From the NCBI GenBank assembly GCA_021390615.1, contig JAJEJU010000022.1, forward strand, positions 186,001 to 250,000: DNA of 64,000 nucleotides, given 5' to 3'. A program made the translations under genes and the position numbers. Source of the DNA: Rhodanobacteraceae bacterium ZG21-1. GTDB lineage: Bacteria; Pseudomonadota; Gammaproteobacteria; Xanthomonadales; Rhodanobacteraceae. Of the stretch, positions 1-10,414 are shown in pieces. The number at the start of each line of letters is the position of its first letter. Positions within the stretch are counted from its first letter, which is position 1. The notes beneath the pieces were generated by a model. That model was not told where the DNA came from and did no database searches. It worked only from the letters and a program-made list of their open reading frames with translations.

Positions 1-2
1 TG

Positions 3-623
3 GCCCAGGCTTTCCTCATCGGCCGCGATTTCATCGGACAGGATCCGAGCTGCCTGATCCTCGGCGACAACATCTTCTACGGCGTGGGCCTGACCGAGCG
101 CCTGAGCCGCGCCGCCGCGCGCGAACACGGCGCCAGCGTGTTCGGTTACTGGGTGCGCGATCCGGAGCGTTACGGCGTGGCCGAATTCGACCATGAGGGG
201 CGCGTGATCGGACTGGAAGAGAAGCCGGCTCGTCCGAAATCCAACTACGCCGTCACCGGCCTGTACTTCTACGACAAACGGGTGTGCGACTACGCCGCCG
301 AGCTGAAGCCGTCGGCGCGCGGCGAGCTGGAAATCACCGACCTCAACCGCTGCTATCTCGAAGACGGCAGCCTGCATCTCGAACAGCTCGGCCGCGGCTT
401 CGCCTGGCTGGATACCGGCACCCACGACTCGCTGATGGAAGCCGGCAACTACATCCAGACCATCGAGAACCGGCAAGGCCTGAAGGTCTGCTGCCCCGAG
501 GAAATCGCCTACCTGAAAGGCTGGATCGATGCCGAGCAGCTGCTGAAGCTGGCTGCGCCGCTGGCCAAGACCGGCTACGGCCAGTACCTGAATCACCTGA
601 TCGAGCAAGGCTACGTGCAATGA
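3..623 (+). CDS. rmlA: Glucose-1-phosphate thymidylyltransferase, 3' part
   Basis: Makes dTDP-glucose from glucose-1-phosphate and dTTP, the first step to dTDP-L-rhamnose for O-antigen or exopolysaccharide. The frame is open from the left edge, so the start and the N-terminal GGxGTRL nucleotide-binding loop lie outside; about 206 residues of a protein usually near 290 are visible. The motifs seen are LGDNIFYG close to the left edge, then [19 protein letters not shown] and [10 protein letters not shown], all typical of RmlA. The stop overlaps the rmlC start as ATGA, which indicates a co-transcribed rml operon. Truncation is by the window edge, not by mutation. Confidence 0.95.
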   Translation, partial: AQAFLIGRDFIGQDPSCLILGDNIFYGVGLTERLSRAAAREHGASVFGYWVRDPERYGVAEFDHEGRVIGLEEKPARPKSNYAVTGLYFYDKRVCDYAAELKPSARGELEITDLNRCYLEDGSLHLEQLGRGFAWLDTGTHDSLMEAGNYIQTIENRQGLKVCCPEEIAYLKGWIDAEQLLKLAAPLAKTGYGQYLNHLIEQGYVQ

Positions 624-1177
624 AGATCGTCGAAACCAGCCTGCCCGGCGCCGTGGTGCTCGAACCACAGGTGTTCGGCGACGCGCGGGGCTTCTTCTAC
701 GAAAGCTACAACAAGGCCAAGTATGCGGCGGCCGGCATTCACGCCGAGTTCGTGCAGTCCAACGTATCGCGCTCGGCGCAAGGCGTGCTGCGCGGCCTGC
801 ACTACCAGTGGCCGAACCCGCAGGGCAAACTGGTCAGCGTGCTGGAAGGCGAAGTCTACGACGTCGCGGTGGACGTACGCCGCGGCTCGCCGACCTTCGG
901 CCGCTGGGCCGGGGTGATGCTCTCCGCGGAGAATCATCGTCACTTCTGGATACCGGAAGGCTATGCGCACGGCTTCTGCGTGCTTTCCGAATTCGCCACC
1001 TTCAGCTACCAGTGCACCGCCCTGTACGACGCCAAGGCCGACGCGGGCATCCGCTGGAACGACGCCGACATCGGCGTCGACTGGCCGATCAGCGCGCCCC
1101 TGCTGTCCGACAAGGACGCCAAGGCGCCGCTGCTGAAAGACGTCGCCGCCGACCGCCTGCCCATCTTCGCGGCATGA
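620..1177 (+). CDS. rmlC: dTDP-4-dehydrorhamnose 3,5-epimerase
   Basis: Cytosolic cupin-fold epimerase acting on dTDP-4-keto-6-deoxyglucose in rhamnose synthesis. The 185 residues match the usual family length. Visible motifs are [29 protein letters not shown] (containing the catalytic His of the RGLHYQ motif) and [16 protein letters not shown]. The ATG overlaps the rmlA stop (ATGA), and its own stop overlaps the rmlD ATG in the same way, so the order rmlA-rmlC-rmlD is translationally coupled. A longer in-frame opening upstream lies inside rmlA and is not used. No rmlB is visible; it would be expected upstream of the window. Confidence 0.96.
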   Translation: MKIVETSLPGAVVLEPQVFGDARGFFYESYNKAKYAAAGIHAEFVQSNVSRSAQGVLRGLHYQWPNPQGKLVSVLEGEVYDVAVDVRRGSPTFGRWAGVMLSAENHRHFWIPEGYAHGFCVLSEFATFSYQCTALYDAKADAGIRWNDADIGVDWPISAPLLSDKDAKAPLLKDVAADRLPIFAA

Positions 1178-2100
1178 AGATTCTGCTGCTCGGCGCCAAC
1201 GGCCAGGTCGGACACAGCTTCCTGAAACACGGTGGCCTGGCGGAGCGCGGCGAACTGGTCGCCGCCAGCCGCGATGGACGGCTCAACGACGGCGGCACCG
1301 GCGCGATCGCCGACTTGGCGGCGCCGGACACCCTGCTCGCCCTGCTGGAGCGCGAACGCCCCCGGCTGATCGTGAATGCCGCCGCCTACACCGCCGTCGA
1401 TCGCGCCGAGCAGGAAGAGGCGCTGGCGACCCAGGTCAACAGCGCCTCGGTAGGCCTGCTCGGCCGCTGGGCCGCGCAGCACGACGCGCTACTGGTGCAC
1501 TACTCGACCGACTACGTGTTCGACGGCACTCGCACCACCCCTTATCCGGTCGATGCGGCCACCGCGCCGGTGAGCGCGTACGGTCGCAGCAAGCTGGCAG
1601 GCGAGCAGGCTCTGCGCGAAAGCGGCGCCGCGTACCTCAACTTCCGCACTGCCTGGGTATACGCCCCGCACGGGCACAACTTCATGCGCACCATGCTGCG
1701 GCTGGGCGCCGAACGCGAGGAGCTGCGCGTGGTCGCCGACCAGCACGGTGCGCCGACCAGCGCCGGCCTGATCGTCCGCGCCACGCTCGCCGCGGTGGAT
1801 CGCTGGCTGCAGGCCGATGCGGCCGAGCGCCAGGCGCTGGTCGGCACGCATCATCTCGTCGCCAGCGAGGCCACCACCTGGCACGGCTTTGCCGTAGCCA
1901 TCTTCGAGCGTGCCGCCGAACGCGGGTTGCTGGCGCGCAAGCCGCGCGTGATCCCCATCAGCACCGCCGAATTCCCCACGCCGGCGCGCCGCCCGGCCTG
2001 GTCGGTGCTGGACAACGCGGGATTCCAGGCCCATTTTGGCTATCAGCTGCCGTCCTGGAAGGACGGCCTGCGCGACGTCATGTCCCAACTTTCGACTTGA
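1174..2100 (+). CDS. rmlD: dTDP-4-dehydrorhamnose reductase
   Basis: NAD(P)H-dependent short-chain reductase that forms dTDP-L-rhamnose, the last step of the pathway. It has 308 residues. The N-terminal nucleotide-binding loop GANGQVG is at residues 7-13, STDYVFDG sits mid-protein and the catalytic YxxxK lies in SAYGRSKLAGEQ. The C-terminal FPTPARRPAWSVLDN segment is characteristic of RmlD. The start is the ATG overlapping the rmlC stop. The stop falls 14 bases before the xanB ATG, and the xanB ribosome-binding site overlaps the rmlD stop, so the two are probably one operon. Confidence 0.96.
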   Translation: MKILLLGANGQVGHSFLKHGGLAERGELVAASRDGRLNDGGTGAIADLAAPDTLLALLERERPRLIVNAAAYTAVDRAEQEEALATQVNSASVGLLGRWAAQHDALLVHYSTDYVFDGTRTTPYPVDAATAPVSAYGRSKLAGEQALRESGAAYLNFRTAWVYAPHGHNFMRTMLRLGAEREELRVVADQHGAPTSAGLIVRATLAAVDRWLQADAAERQALVGTHHLVASEATTWHGFAVAIFERAAERGLLARKPRVIPISTAEFPTPARRPAWSVLDNAGFQAHFGYQLPSWKDGLRDVMSQLST

Positions 2101-2114
2101 AGGAACCCGCAGCG

Positions 2115-3527
2115 ATGCTGATCCCCCTCATCCTCAGCGGCGGCAGCGGCACCCGGCTGTGGCCGATTTCGCGCAAGAACCAGCCCAAGCAATTCCTCTC
2201 GCTGACCGGCGACCGTACGCTTTTCCAGCAGACCATCGCGCGCACGCGCGCGCTGCCCGAGATCGCCGCGCCGATCGTGGTCGCGAGCGAAGACCACCGC
2301 TTCCTGGCCGCCGAGCAATTGCTCGAATCGGACATCCAGGGCGCCACCATCATGCTCGAGCCGATCGCGCGCAACACCGCGCCGGCGATCGCCCTGGGCG
2401 CACTCGAAGCGGTCGCGCGCGATGCGGACGCTCTCCTGCTGGTGCTGCCGGCGGATCATCTGATCGGCGACACACAGAGTTTTCTCGACGCCGTCCAGCA
2501 GGCGCTGCCGATAGCGTGCCAGGACTGGCTGGTCACCTTCGGCATCCGGCCGAATCGGCCCGAAACCGGCTTCGGCTACATCCGCCACGCGGAAGCCGTC
2601 GGCGAAGGCGCCTTCCGCGTCGAGCAGTTCGTCGAAAAGCCCGACCTGGCGACTGCCGAATCGTATCTGGCCGACGGCCATTACGACTGGAACTCGGGCA
2701 TGTTCCTGTTCAAGGCTGCGGTCTATCTGCGCGAGCTGGAGCAGCATGCGCCGTCCATGCTGGCCGCCGTGCGCAGCGCGCATGCATCCGCGAAGAGCGA
2801 CCTGGATTTCGTGCGCCTGGAGCACGCCGCCTTCGCCAGCGTGCCCGACAATTCCATCGACTACGCGGTGATGGAAAAGACCCGGCGCGCCGCGGTCATT
2901 CCGGTCAGCTGCGACTGGAGCGACATCGGCTCGTGGTCGGCGCTCTGGCTTGCCGGCGACAAGGACGAACAAGGCAATCTGCGCGAAGGCGACACGCTCG
3001 CGGTGGACACGCGCAACTCCCTGCTCCGTTCGCACGACCGCCACCTGGTGGCGACCGTCGGCGTGACGGATCTCGTCGTGGTGACCACGCCCGATGCGAC
3101 CCTGGTCGCGCACCGCGACGCCGCGCAGGACGTCAAGAAGATCGTCGACCAGCTCAAGGCCGCCGAGCGCAGCGAACACTCCCTGCACCGCGTGGTGCGA
3201 CGCCCGTGGGGCAGCTACGACTCGCTGGAGGCCGCCGACCGCTTCCAGGTGAAACGCATCGTGGTGAAGCCGGGCGCCTCGCTCAGCCTGCAGAAGCACC
3301 ACCACCGCGCCGAGCACTGGATCGTGGTGTCGGGCACGGCCGAAGTGACCTGCGACGACAAGATGTTTCTGCTCAGCGAAAACCAGAGCACCTACATCCC
3401 GCTCGGCAGCGTGCACCGCCTGCGCAACCCCGGCAAGCTGCCGCTGGAGCTGATCGAAGTACAGTCCGGCAGCTACCTCGGCGAGGACGACATCGTCCGC
3501 TTCGACGATGTCTACGGCCGCGCCTGA
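2115..3527 (+). CDS. xanB: Mannose-1-phosphate guanylyltransferase / mannose-6-phosphate isomerase
   Basis: Bifunctional type II phosphomannose isomerase/GDP-mannose pyrophosphorylase. It supplies GDP-mannose for xanthan-like polysaccharide and LPS, as XanB does in Xanthomonas. The 470 residues carry GGSGTRLWP at 9-17, EPIARNTAPAIAL, LPADHLI, FVEKPD and WNSGMF in the nucleotidyltransferase part, then a C-terminal cupin with KPGASLSLQKHHHRAEHWIVV. I chose the ATG because AAGGA stands about ten bases upstream; an in-frame TTG at 2097 would add six residues without a site of its own. The end overlaps the next gene by 20 bases. Confidence 0.95.
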   Translation: MLIPLILSGGSGTRLWPISRKNQPKQFLSLTGDRTLFQQTIARTRALPEIAAPIVVASEDHRFLAAEQLLESDIQGATIMLEPIARNTAPAIALGALEAVARDADALLLVLPADHLIGDTQSFLDAVQQALPIACQDWLVTFGIRPNRPETGFGYIRHAEAVGEGAFRVEQFVEKPDLATAESYLADGHYDWNSGMFLFKAAVYLRELEQHAPSMLAAVRSAHASAKSDLDFVRLEHAAFASVPDNSIDYAVMEKTRRAAVIPVSCDWSDIGSWSALWLAGDKDEQGNLREGDTLAVDTRNSLLRSHDRHLVATVGVTDLVVVTTPDATLVAHRDAAQDVKKIVDQLKAAERSEHSLHRVVRRPWGSYDSLEAADRFQVKRIVVKPGASLSLQKHHHRAEHWIVVSGTAEVTCDDKMFLLSENQSTYIPLGSVHRLRNPGKLPLELIEVQSGSYLGEDDIVRFDDVYGRA

Positions 3528-5604
3528 CTTGAGCACAACCGAGGAATCCGGCTGGTCGAAATATTTCGACCGGATCATTCCTTGCTTTGTGATCTTTTAT
3601 GCCGTTTGGACCGTTCTCGTCCATATCGCGACGGCCATCCATGCCAGCTTCAATAGTCTGATCCACTGGCTGTTGTGGTCTGTGCTGCTGGCAGGATTTT
3701 TGTGCTGGCGCTGGATACGACGACAAGCGAGCCAGCCGATCTTTGCAAAGTCACTGCCGTCGGCAGAGCACTCTTTCGTTCCTGCAAGCCGAGCCCTTGC
3801 CATCCTTGTACTGGCGTCCGGATGGGTCGCCATATTGGCCTATGCCGGCCATTACACGCTGTTCTGGTGGGGCGCCGTGATTGCCTTGGGATTTGTCTGG
3901 GTCGCCGGCAGGTCGACGGATCCCCTGTCGTTCCAACGCGGTCACCTGGACAAACGCGGGATATTGGCCTTGCTGGCCGTCGGTCTCGCCGCATGCCTGG
4001 TGACGCTCGTCGCCAATCGCCCCGATGCGGACGATGCGTTCTACTTGAGCGTGCCTGCGACCCTGCTGCGATTCCCTCAACAACCCGTGCTGCTGCAAGA
4101 CACGATCTACCGCCTGCCTGATCTTCCGATACAACTTCCCGTGTATCGGCTGCACAGCTACGAGGTGCTGATCGGCGTGCTGGCCCGCTTGTCGGGCATC
4201 AACCATGCCGTCATCGCATACCTATGGCTGCCGCCGCTGTTCGCGCTGCTCTCCATTGTTGCCTGGGCGCGCTTGCTGCGCCTGCTTGCGCCTGCGCATT
4301 GGAGCAAGATCCTGGTCATCCTGTTCATATGCGTGTTGATGCTGGGAGAGGCCCATCGCGACTACGGCAATTTCGCGTTCGTGCGCATGTTCCAGGGCAA
4401 GGCAATCCTCGTCACGTGCATTGTTCCCTGCATTTTCGCCCTTGCTCTGGAGTACGGCCACCGCCCGAATATAAATAATTGGACCATCCTTTTTGCTGCG
4501 CAAATCGCAGCCATAGGCATCACGTCCACAGGCCTTTTCGTCGCGCCGGCTGCGGCATGGCTTGGCCTGGTGGCCACTTGGAGACCTAGCTCCGAGGCAA
4601 CGCGCCGAGTTCTGCTAGGCATGCTTGCCTCGGTGTATGTGCTCGCCGCCGCGGCCATCTTAGCCGTCATGACTCACGCTGGCGCAGGTGTACTAACACC
4701 ATCGCCAATGCCTTCATCGTTGCCGTGGATGGACCAGGTGTTGGGGCCAAGGAGCACGCTCATCCTGCTCGCCACACTGCTCTCCGCCTGGTCATGCACA
4801 GATAATCAAGCGCAGTCACGATGGCTTCTTAGCACATCCTTGTGCTTCCTTCTGACTGTATTGAATCCTTACCTACGCCCGCTAGTCGCCCATTATGTCA
4901 CGGGCGTCTCGACCTACTGGCGGCTATTTTGGGCAATCCCATTGCCCTTCATGCTTGCAATCATGCTCCATTTTGCATGGATGCAAGCAAAGCTATGGCA
5001 ATCGCGACGGTTGATCGCAACAGCTTGCGCAACGGCACTGATTACGATGTGCTTGTTTGCCTGGCAAGAAAACTCGCTGCGTAGAGAGAATCAGGTTCAA
5101 CTAGGAATACCTGGCCTGAAAGTGCCAGGAGCCGAATATTCGATCGCGCAACGAGTCGCCACCCTGGTCCAAGAAAATGATGTCTTGCTCGCACCGGAGT
5201 CCATCACCACGCTGCTTGCGGGCTTCACCTTGCATCCCGAACTATTGTCGGTACGTTCAATTTATACGGTGAATGCCTTTGGCTCAGAAGATGGTCGTCG
5301 ACGTCTAGCCCTTCAACAATATGTAACCGGAGTCCAGCGATTGCCGGACGGCCCGGACGCGCTAGCCAGTGCCATTACAAGCTACCAATTAACAGCCATC
5401 GTAGTCGCCCGCTCTGCCGCATGGAGTCAGGAAATCTCCACAACATTGCAAGCCCGCAATTGGCAACGCACTGACCTCGGTAGCTATGATTTGTGGATCG
5501 CACCAAATCATCGTGTCGGCGACAAAACACCCCCGAAGAATCTCACATCAAAACCGGCTACGTTGGTCTGTGTACTCGAGACCCCAGCGGCTGGGATGGC
5601 CTAA
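3508..5604 (+). CDS. Large polytopic membrane protein, DUF6077/GT-C-like
   Basis: This 698-residue protein has about a dozen hydrophobic segments spread over residues 25-530, followed by a soluble C-terminal domain. An acidic DD pair follows the third or fourth membrane segment (NRPDADDAFYLSV), as in GT-C glycosyltransferases and DUF6077-type proteins. A polysaccharide or lipid-linked sugar function is inferred from that and from its position after xanB. The ATG overlaps xanB by 20 bases; a TTG at 3529 is an alternative start. Base use is clearly more AT-rich than in its neighbours, with codons such as ATA, TTA and AAT, suggesting a more recently acquired end of the cluster. I do not recognise a specific enzyme. 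Confidence 0.75.
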   Translation: MSTAAPDLSTTEESGWSKYFDRIIPCFVIFYAVWTVLVHIATAIHASFNSLIHWLLWSVLLAGFLCWRWIRRQASQPIFAKSLPSAEHSFVPASRALAILVLASGWVAILAYAGHYTLFWWGAVIALGFVWVAGRSTDPLSFQRGHLDKRGILALLAVGLAACLVTLVANRPDADDAFYLSVPATLLRFPQQPVLLQDTIYRLPDLPIQLPVYRLHSYEVLIGVLARLSGINHAVIAYLWLPPLFALLSIVAWARLLRLLAPAHWSKILVILFICVLMLGEAHRDYGNFAFVRMFQGKAILVTCIVPCIFALALEYGHRPNINNWTILFAAQIAAIGITSTGLFVAPAAAWLGLVATWRPSSEATRRVLLGMLASVYVLAAAAILAVMTHAGAGVLTPSPMPSSLPWMDQVLGPRSTLILLATLLSAWSCTDNQAQSRWLLSTSLCFLLTVLNPYLRPLVAHYVTGVSTYWRLFWAIPLPFMLAIMLHFAWMQAKLWQSRRLIATACATALITMCLFAWQENSLRRENQVQLGIPGLKVPGAEYSIAQRVATLVQENDVLLAPESITTLLAGFTLHPELLSVRSIYTVNAFGSEDGRRRLALQQYVTGVQRLPDGPDALASAITSYQLTAIVVARSAAWSQEISTTLQARNWQRTDLGSYDLWIAPNHRVGDKTPPKNLTSKPATLVCVLETPAAGMA

Positions 5605-5625
5605 CCCGGCACTGCGGCATTAGCG

Positions 5626-5642
5626 GCCCGGACCGGGCTTTT
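5626..5642 (+). terminator. Intrinsic terminator after the polysaccharide cluster
   Basis: A GCCCG/CGGGC stem with a 3-base loop is followed immediately by TTTT on the plus strand, 22 bases after the stop of the membrane-protein gene. It sits between that gene and the converging glmS. Confidence 0.55.
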
Positions 5643-5663
5643 CATTGGCTTCTCGAGCCAGCC

Positions 5664-7493
<1,830 letters not shown>

Positions 7494-7587
7494 AGAGGCA
7501 TTCCTCAGGCTTCAGTGAGGCCCGAGTCCACGGGCATTGAGTCACGAGAGCTTGCGTGTCCAGGGCTTCAGCAAGCTTTCGCGGCCA

Positions 7588-7611
7588 CCGGGCCCATGCC
7601 TGGGAACCCGG
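7588..7611 (-). terminator. Possible terminator between cbs and glmS
   Basis: CCGGG/CCCGG arms with an inner CCCA/TGGG form an imperfect hairpin just past the cbs stop in the direction of transcription. No clear T-run follows, so it could equally be an RNA structure in the glmS leader. Confidence 0.3.
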
Positions 7612-7623
7612 CTCAAGCTCGGC

Positions 7624-8994
7624 TTAGTGCACCTTGCGCCGCAAATAGTTCAACAGGTCGATGCGCGTAATCAGGCCAAGGAATTGCTCGCCGTCCACCA
7701 CGATGGCGACATGGCCGCGCTCGAACACCGGCAACAGCGATTCGATCGGCGAGCGCACGTCGAGCATCTGCAGATGGCTGATCATCGCGGTGGAAACGCT
7801 GTCGCGGAAGCGTGCCTCGTCGGCGTGCACGTGCATCAGCACGTCGGATTCGTCCAGGATGCCGACCAGGCGATTGCCGTCCATCACCGGCAGCTGCGAG
7901 ACGTCGTAAAGCTTCATGCGGGTGTACGCGGTCATCAGCAGCTCGTTCGGACCGATCACCACGGTGTCGCGCTGCGCGAACGGACGCAGCAGCAGATCGC
8001 GCAGGTCGCCGTGCTGTTCGCGTTCGATGAAGCCGTTGTCCAGCATCCAGTAGTCGTTGTACATCTTCGACAGGTACTTGTTGCCGGTGTCGCAGACCAG
8101 GGTCACCACACGCTTGGGCTCGGTCTGTTCGCGGCAGTATTTCAGCGCGGCGGCCAGCAAGGTGCCGGTCGAAGAGCCGCCCAGCACGCCCTCCTTGGCC
8201 AGCAGCTCGCGCGCGGCGAGGAAGCTTTCCTTGTCGGTGATCGCAAAGGCTTTCTTCACGCGGGTGAAATCGCTGATGCTGGGCAGGAAGTCTTCGCCGA
8301 TGCCCTCCACCATCCAGCTGCTGGATTTGGTCGAGAGCACACCCTCGTTGATGTACTGCGCCAGGATCGAGCCCACCGGATCGGCCAGGATCAGTTCGGT
8401 CTGCGGCGAATGTTCGGCCAGATACTTCGACAGCCCGCTCAGCGTGCCGGAGGAACCACAGCCGATCACGATGGCGTCCAGCCGGCCCTCCATCTGCTCC
8501 AGGATTTCCGGCCCCGTAGTGGCGATATGCGCGGCAGGGTTATCCGGATTGCCGAACTGGTTGATGAAATATGCTCCGGGCGTTTCGCGCGCGATCCGTT
8601 CGGCCATGTCCTGGTAGTACTCGGGATGCCCCTTGGCGACGTCCGAACGGGTCAGCACCACTTCGGCGCCCATCGCCTTCAGATTGAAAATCTTCTCGCG
8701 GCTCATCTTGTCGGGCACCACCAGGATCAGCCGATAGCCCTTCTGCTGCGCCACCAGCGCTAGGCCGAGACCCGTGTTGCCTGCGGTGCCCTCGACCAGG
8801 GTGGCGCCCGGCTTGATCTTGCCGGCGCGCTCGGCGCCCTCGATCATCGACAGGCCGATACGGTCCTTGATCGAGCCGCCGGGATTGCTGCTCTCCAGCT
8901 TCAGGAACAGCTCGCAGACGCCGACGTCTAGGCGGCGCGCGCGCACCATCGGGGTCTGGCCGATCAGTTCGAGGACACTTGCATGGACCGTCAT
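7624..8994 (-). CDS. cbs: Cystathionine beta-synthase with C-terminal CBS pair
   Basis: PLP-dependent fold type II enzyme, probably condensing serine and homocysteine to cystathionine. The 456 residues comprise a catalytic domain (about 5-325) with the PLP lysine in GGSIKDR (K43), the phosphate-cradle GSSGT and EGTAGNTGLGLALVA. Two CBS repeats follow (about 335-456; AYTRMKLYDVSQLPV, DESDVLMHVH, VFERGHVAIVV). I set the start at an ATG with GGAG about seven bases upstream; a longer reading by 14 residues has no site. The CBS pair separates it from plain cysteine synthase, though activity on O-acetylserine cannot be excluded. Confidence 0.88.
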   Translation of the reverse strand: MTVHASVLELIGQTPMVRARRLDVGVCELFLKLESSNPGGSIKDRIGLSMIEGAERAGKIKPGATLVEGTAGNTGLGLALVAQQKGYRLILVVPDKMSREKIFNLKAMGAEVVLTRSDVAKGHPEYYQDMAERIARETPGAYFINQFGNPDNPAAHIATTGPEILEQMEGRLDAIVIGCGSSGTLSGLSKYLAEHSPQTELILADPVGSILAQYINEGVLSTKSSSWMVEGIGEDFLPSISDFTRVKKAFAITDKESFLAARELLAKEGVLGGSSTGTLLAAALKYCREQTEPKRVVTLVCDTGNKYLSKMYNDYWMLDNGFIEREQHGDLRDLLLRPFAQRDTVVIGPNELLMTAYTRMKLYDVSQLPVMDGNRLVGILDESDVLMHVHADEARFRDSVSTAMISHLQMLDVRSPIESLLPVFERGHVAIVVDGEQFLGLITRIDLLNYLRRKVH

Positions 8995-9141
8995 GGTGGC
9001 TCCGTCGCCGGTTGGATGGCAGGCGGCGCACTGCACGCGCCGGGCCGCTCATGATAACCGAGCCGCCATGACCGGGCCGTGGCCTGGTTCCTCAGCCTTC
9101 GACGATCTGATCCAGCGAATGCCGCCTGGAAACCGCGCCGC

Positions 9142-9184
9142 CAAAAAACACGCGGCCCCGGCGCCTTGGGCTGCCGGGGCCGCG
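9142..9184 (-). terminator. Rho-independent terminator of the YdcH-like gene
   Basis: A 12-bp perfect GC-rich stem (9151-9162 with 9173-9184, 10-base loop) is followed on the minus strand by TGTTTTTT. It lies about 20 bases beyond the stop of the 75-residue gene, so it is a textbook terminator for it. Confidence 0.85.
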
Positions 9185-9203
9185 ATCACGCTTCGGATCG
9201 ACC

Positions 9204-9431
9204 TCAGTGGGTCAAATGCTGGCGCGTATCCCATAACTGCTGCAGACGCTCTTTGGCGTAGAACTTCTTACGCTTCATGCCGGACAGAGTGAGGCTATCC
9301 ATCGGGAGGGCGCCGATCTCGGCGTCGTGCACTTTGCTGTCGAGTTCCCGATGGTATTGATAAAGCCGACGGAACTCGGCATTCGACTTCATCAAGGCTT
9401 CGATTTCTTCACGCTGCTGGCTTTCGAACAT
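9204..9431 (-). CDS. YdcH family small protein (DUF465)
   Basis: The product has 75 residues and is highly charged and helical, with no signal or membrane segment. The pattern HRELDSKVHDAE followed by LKRKKFYAKERL-type basic residues (here SGMKRKKFYAKERLQQLW) is that of the DUF465/YdcH family, small cytosolic proteins of unknown function. A perfect AGGAGGT site stands six bases before the ATG, suggesting strong translation. It is monocistronic, with its own terminator downstream and a hairpin upstream. Confidence 0.85.
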   Translation of the reverse strand: MFESQQREEIEALMKSNAEFRRLYQYHRELDSKVHDAEIGALPMDSLTLSGMKRKKFYAKERLQQLWDTRQHLTH

Positions 9432-9455
9432 GATCCGACCTCCTACAGTAAAGAC

Positions 9456-9482
9456 TGCGGAGGCATGATCGGTGCCTCCGCA
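9456..9482 (-). terminator. Hairpin between the DUF4398 operon and the YdcH-like gene
   Basis: TGCGGAGGC pairs perfectly with GCCTCCGCA across a 9-base loop. On the minus strand it is followed by GTCTTTACTG. It could end the DUF4398 operon or belong to the YdcH-like gene's promoter region; the T-run is weak. Confidence 0.4.
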
Positions 9483-9748
9483 AGCGGAAGAACCGGGCGC
9501 CAGGACGTTCCGATGGCCAACAGGGATTGAGGCGGGAAGTGATGGGCGGGCGCGGGGTTCGGGTCAGTACCCCGCGCGACAAAGCTCGGCGGGGACTTTG
9601 ACCCTACTCCGCTGCCCCGGGGTCCGCAAGCCACCTACAGCAAGCGCAAGGCGGCCGAAGCCGCCCCGCCATCAAGTCGGCAAACAATTCGAAATCAATA
9701 GGTTAAGCAGGAACGAGAGGAAGCCGGCAAGCCAGCTTCCAACCTCGC
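9483..9748. other. Non-coding spacer containing a palindromic element
   Basis: Between the DUF4398 operon and the hairpin upstream of the YdcH-like gene I see no convincing gene. Short open frames here have no ribosome-binding site. The stretch contains the 44-bp inverted repeat listed separately at 9561-9604. Confidence 0.5.
9561..9604. repeat. 44-bp REP-like palindrome
   Basis: The element begins GGGTCAGTACCCCGC and ends GCGGGGACTTTGACCC. The two arms are complementary except for one extra base and two changes in the middle of the arm, leaving a 13-base GC-rich loop. It is intergenic and short, with the form of a repetitive extragenic palindrome. I found no second copy in the window, so repetitiveness is not shown. 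Confidence 0.45.
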
Positions 9749-10414
9749 TCAATTACCGCCGTCGTCGCTCTTCGGCTTGCTCTTCTTCGGCTTGTGCGGC
9801 GGCGTGGCCGGAGCGGCCGCGCCGCTGTCGCCGCCCTGCATCTGCGCGCGCATGGCATGCGCGGCGGCGGCGGCCAGTTCGGCCTGCTTGCGCGCCGCGG
9901 CGGCCACCTTGCTCTGCGCCGCAGCCAGCTTGCGCGCCTGGTCAGCCTCGGCCTGGGCCTGCGCCGTAGCCTCCTGGCCCTCCTGCTGGGCGCGGGCCGC
10001 CGCTTCCTGGGCCATCTGATACTGCATGCGCTGGCGCTCGAGCTCGCGCCGGGCGGCCTCGGCGTCGCGCCGGCTGCCCTCGAGCAGGATCTGGTCGTGG
10101 TCGCGGTCGAGCTGGTTGATCTTCAGCTGCGCGTCCTGGAACTGCGCGGTGGCCTTGGCCAGATCCACCCGCCGTTCGGCGATGTACAGGGCGTGGGCAC
10201 GATCGCGCGAACGGGCCTGCTCCAGCCGGGCGATCGCATCGCGCGCGCGCGCCTGCTCCGCCTGGGCATAGCCGCCCAGCACCGGATCGCTGGAGAGCTG
10301 GCCGAGATTGTTGTTGAGGCGCACCACGTCGAGGTCGACCTTGGCCGCCAGTGTCGTGCCGGCGCCGGTGAGCGCCAGGGCGAGTCCGGACAGGATAAGA
10401 GTCGAGCGCTTCAC
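9749..10414 (-). CDS. Periplasmic coiled-coil DUF4398-type protein
   Basis: This 221-residue protein has a signal peptide (MKRSTLILSGLALALTGAG, cleavage near TLAAK). A long helical region about 45-195 is rich in Ala, Gln, Glu and Arg with no prolines, predicting a coiled coil. A Lys/Pro-rich tail (PPHKPKKSKPKSDD) follows. The N-terminal part resembles the DUF4398 module of its upstream partner. The start ATG overlaps that partner's stop by ATGA, so the two are co-translated and may form one envelope complex. The function is unknown. Confidence 0.75.
   Translation of the reverse strand: MKRSTLILSGLALALTGAGTTLAAKVDLDVVRLNNNLGQLSSDPVLGGYAQAEQARARDAIARLEQARSRDRAHALYIAERRVDLAKATAQFQDAQLKINQLDRDHDQILLEGSRRDAEAARRELERQRMQYQMAQEAAARAQQEGQEATAQAQAEADQARKLAAAQSKVAAAARKQAELAAAAAHAMRAQMQGGDSGAAAPATPPHKPKKSKPKSDDGGN

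Noticed and set aside
7494-7623. glmS ribozyme or riboswitch in the leader
   Set aside because: No match to the conserved ribozyme core, which is known from Gram-positive bacteria; only a weak hairpin is present.
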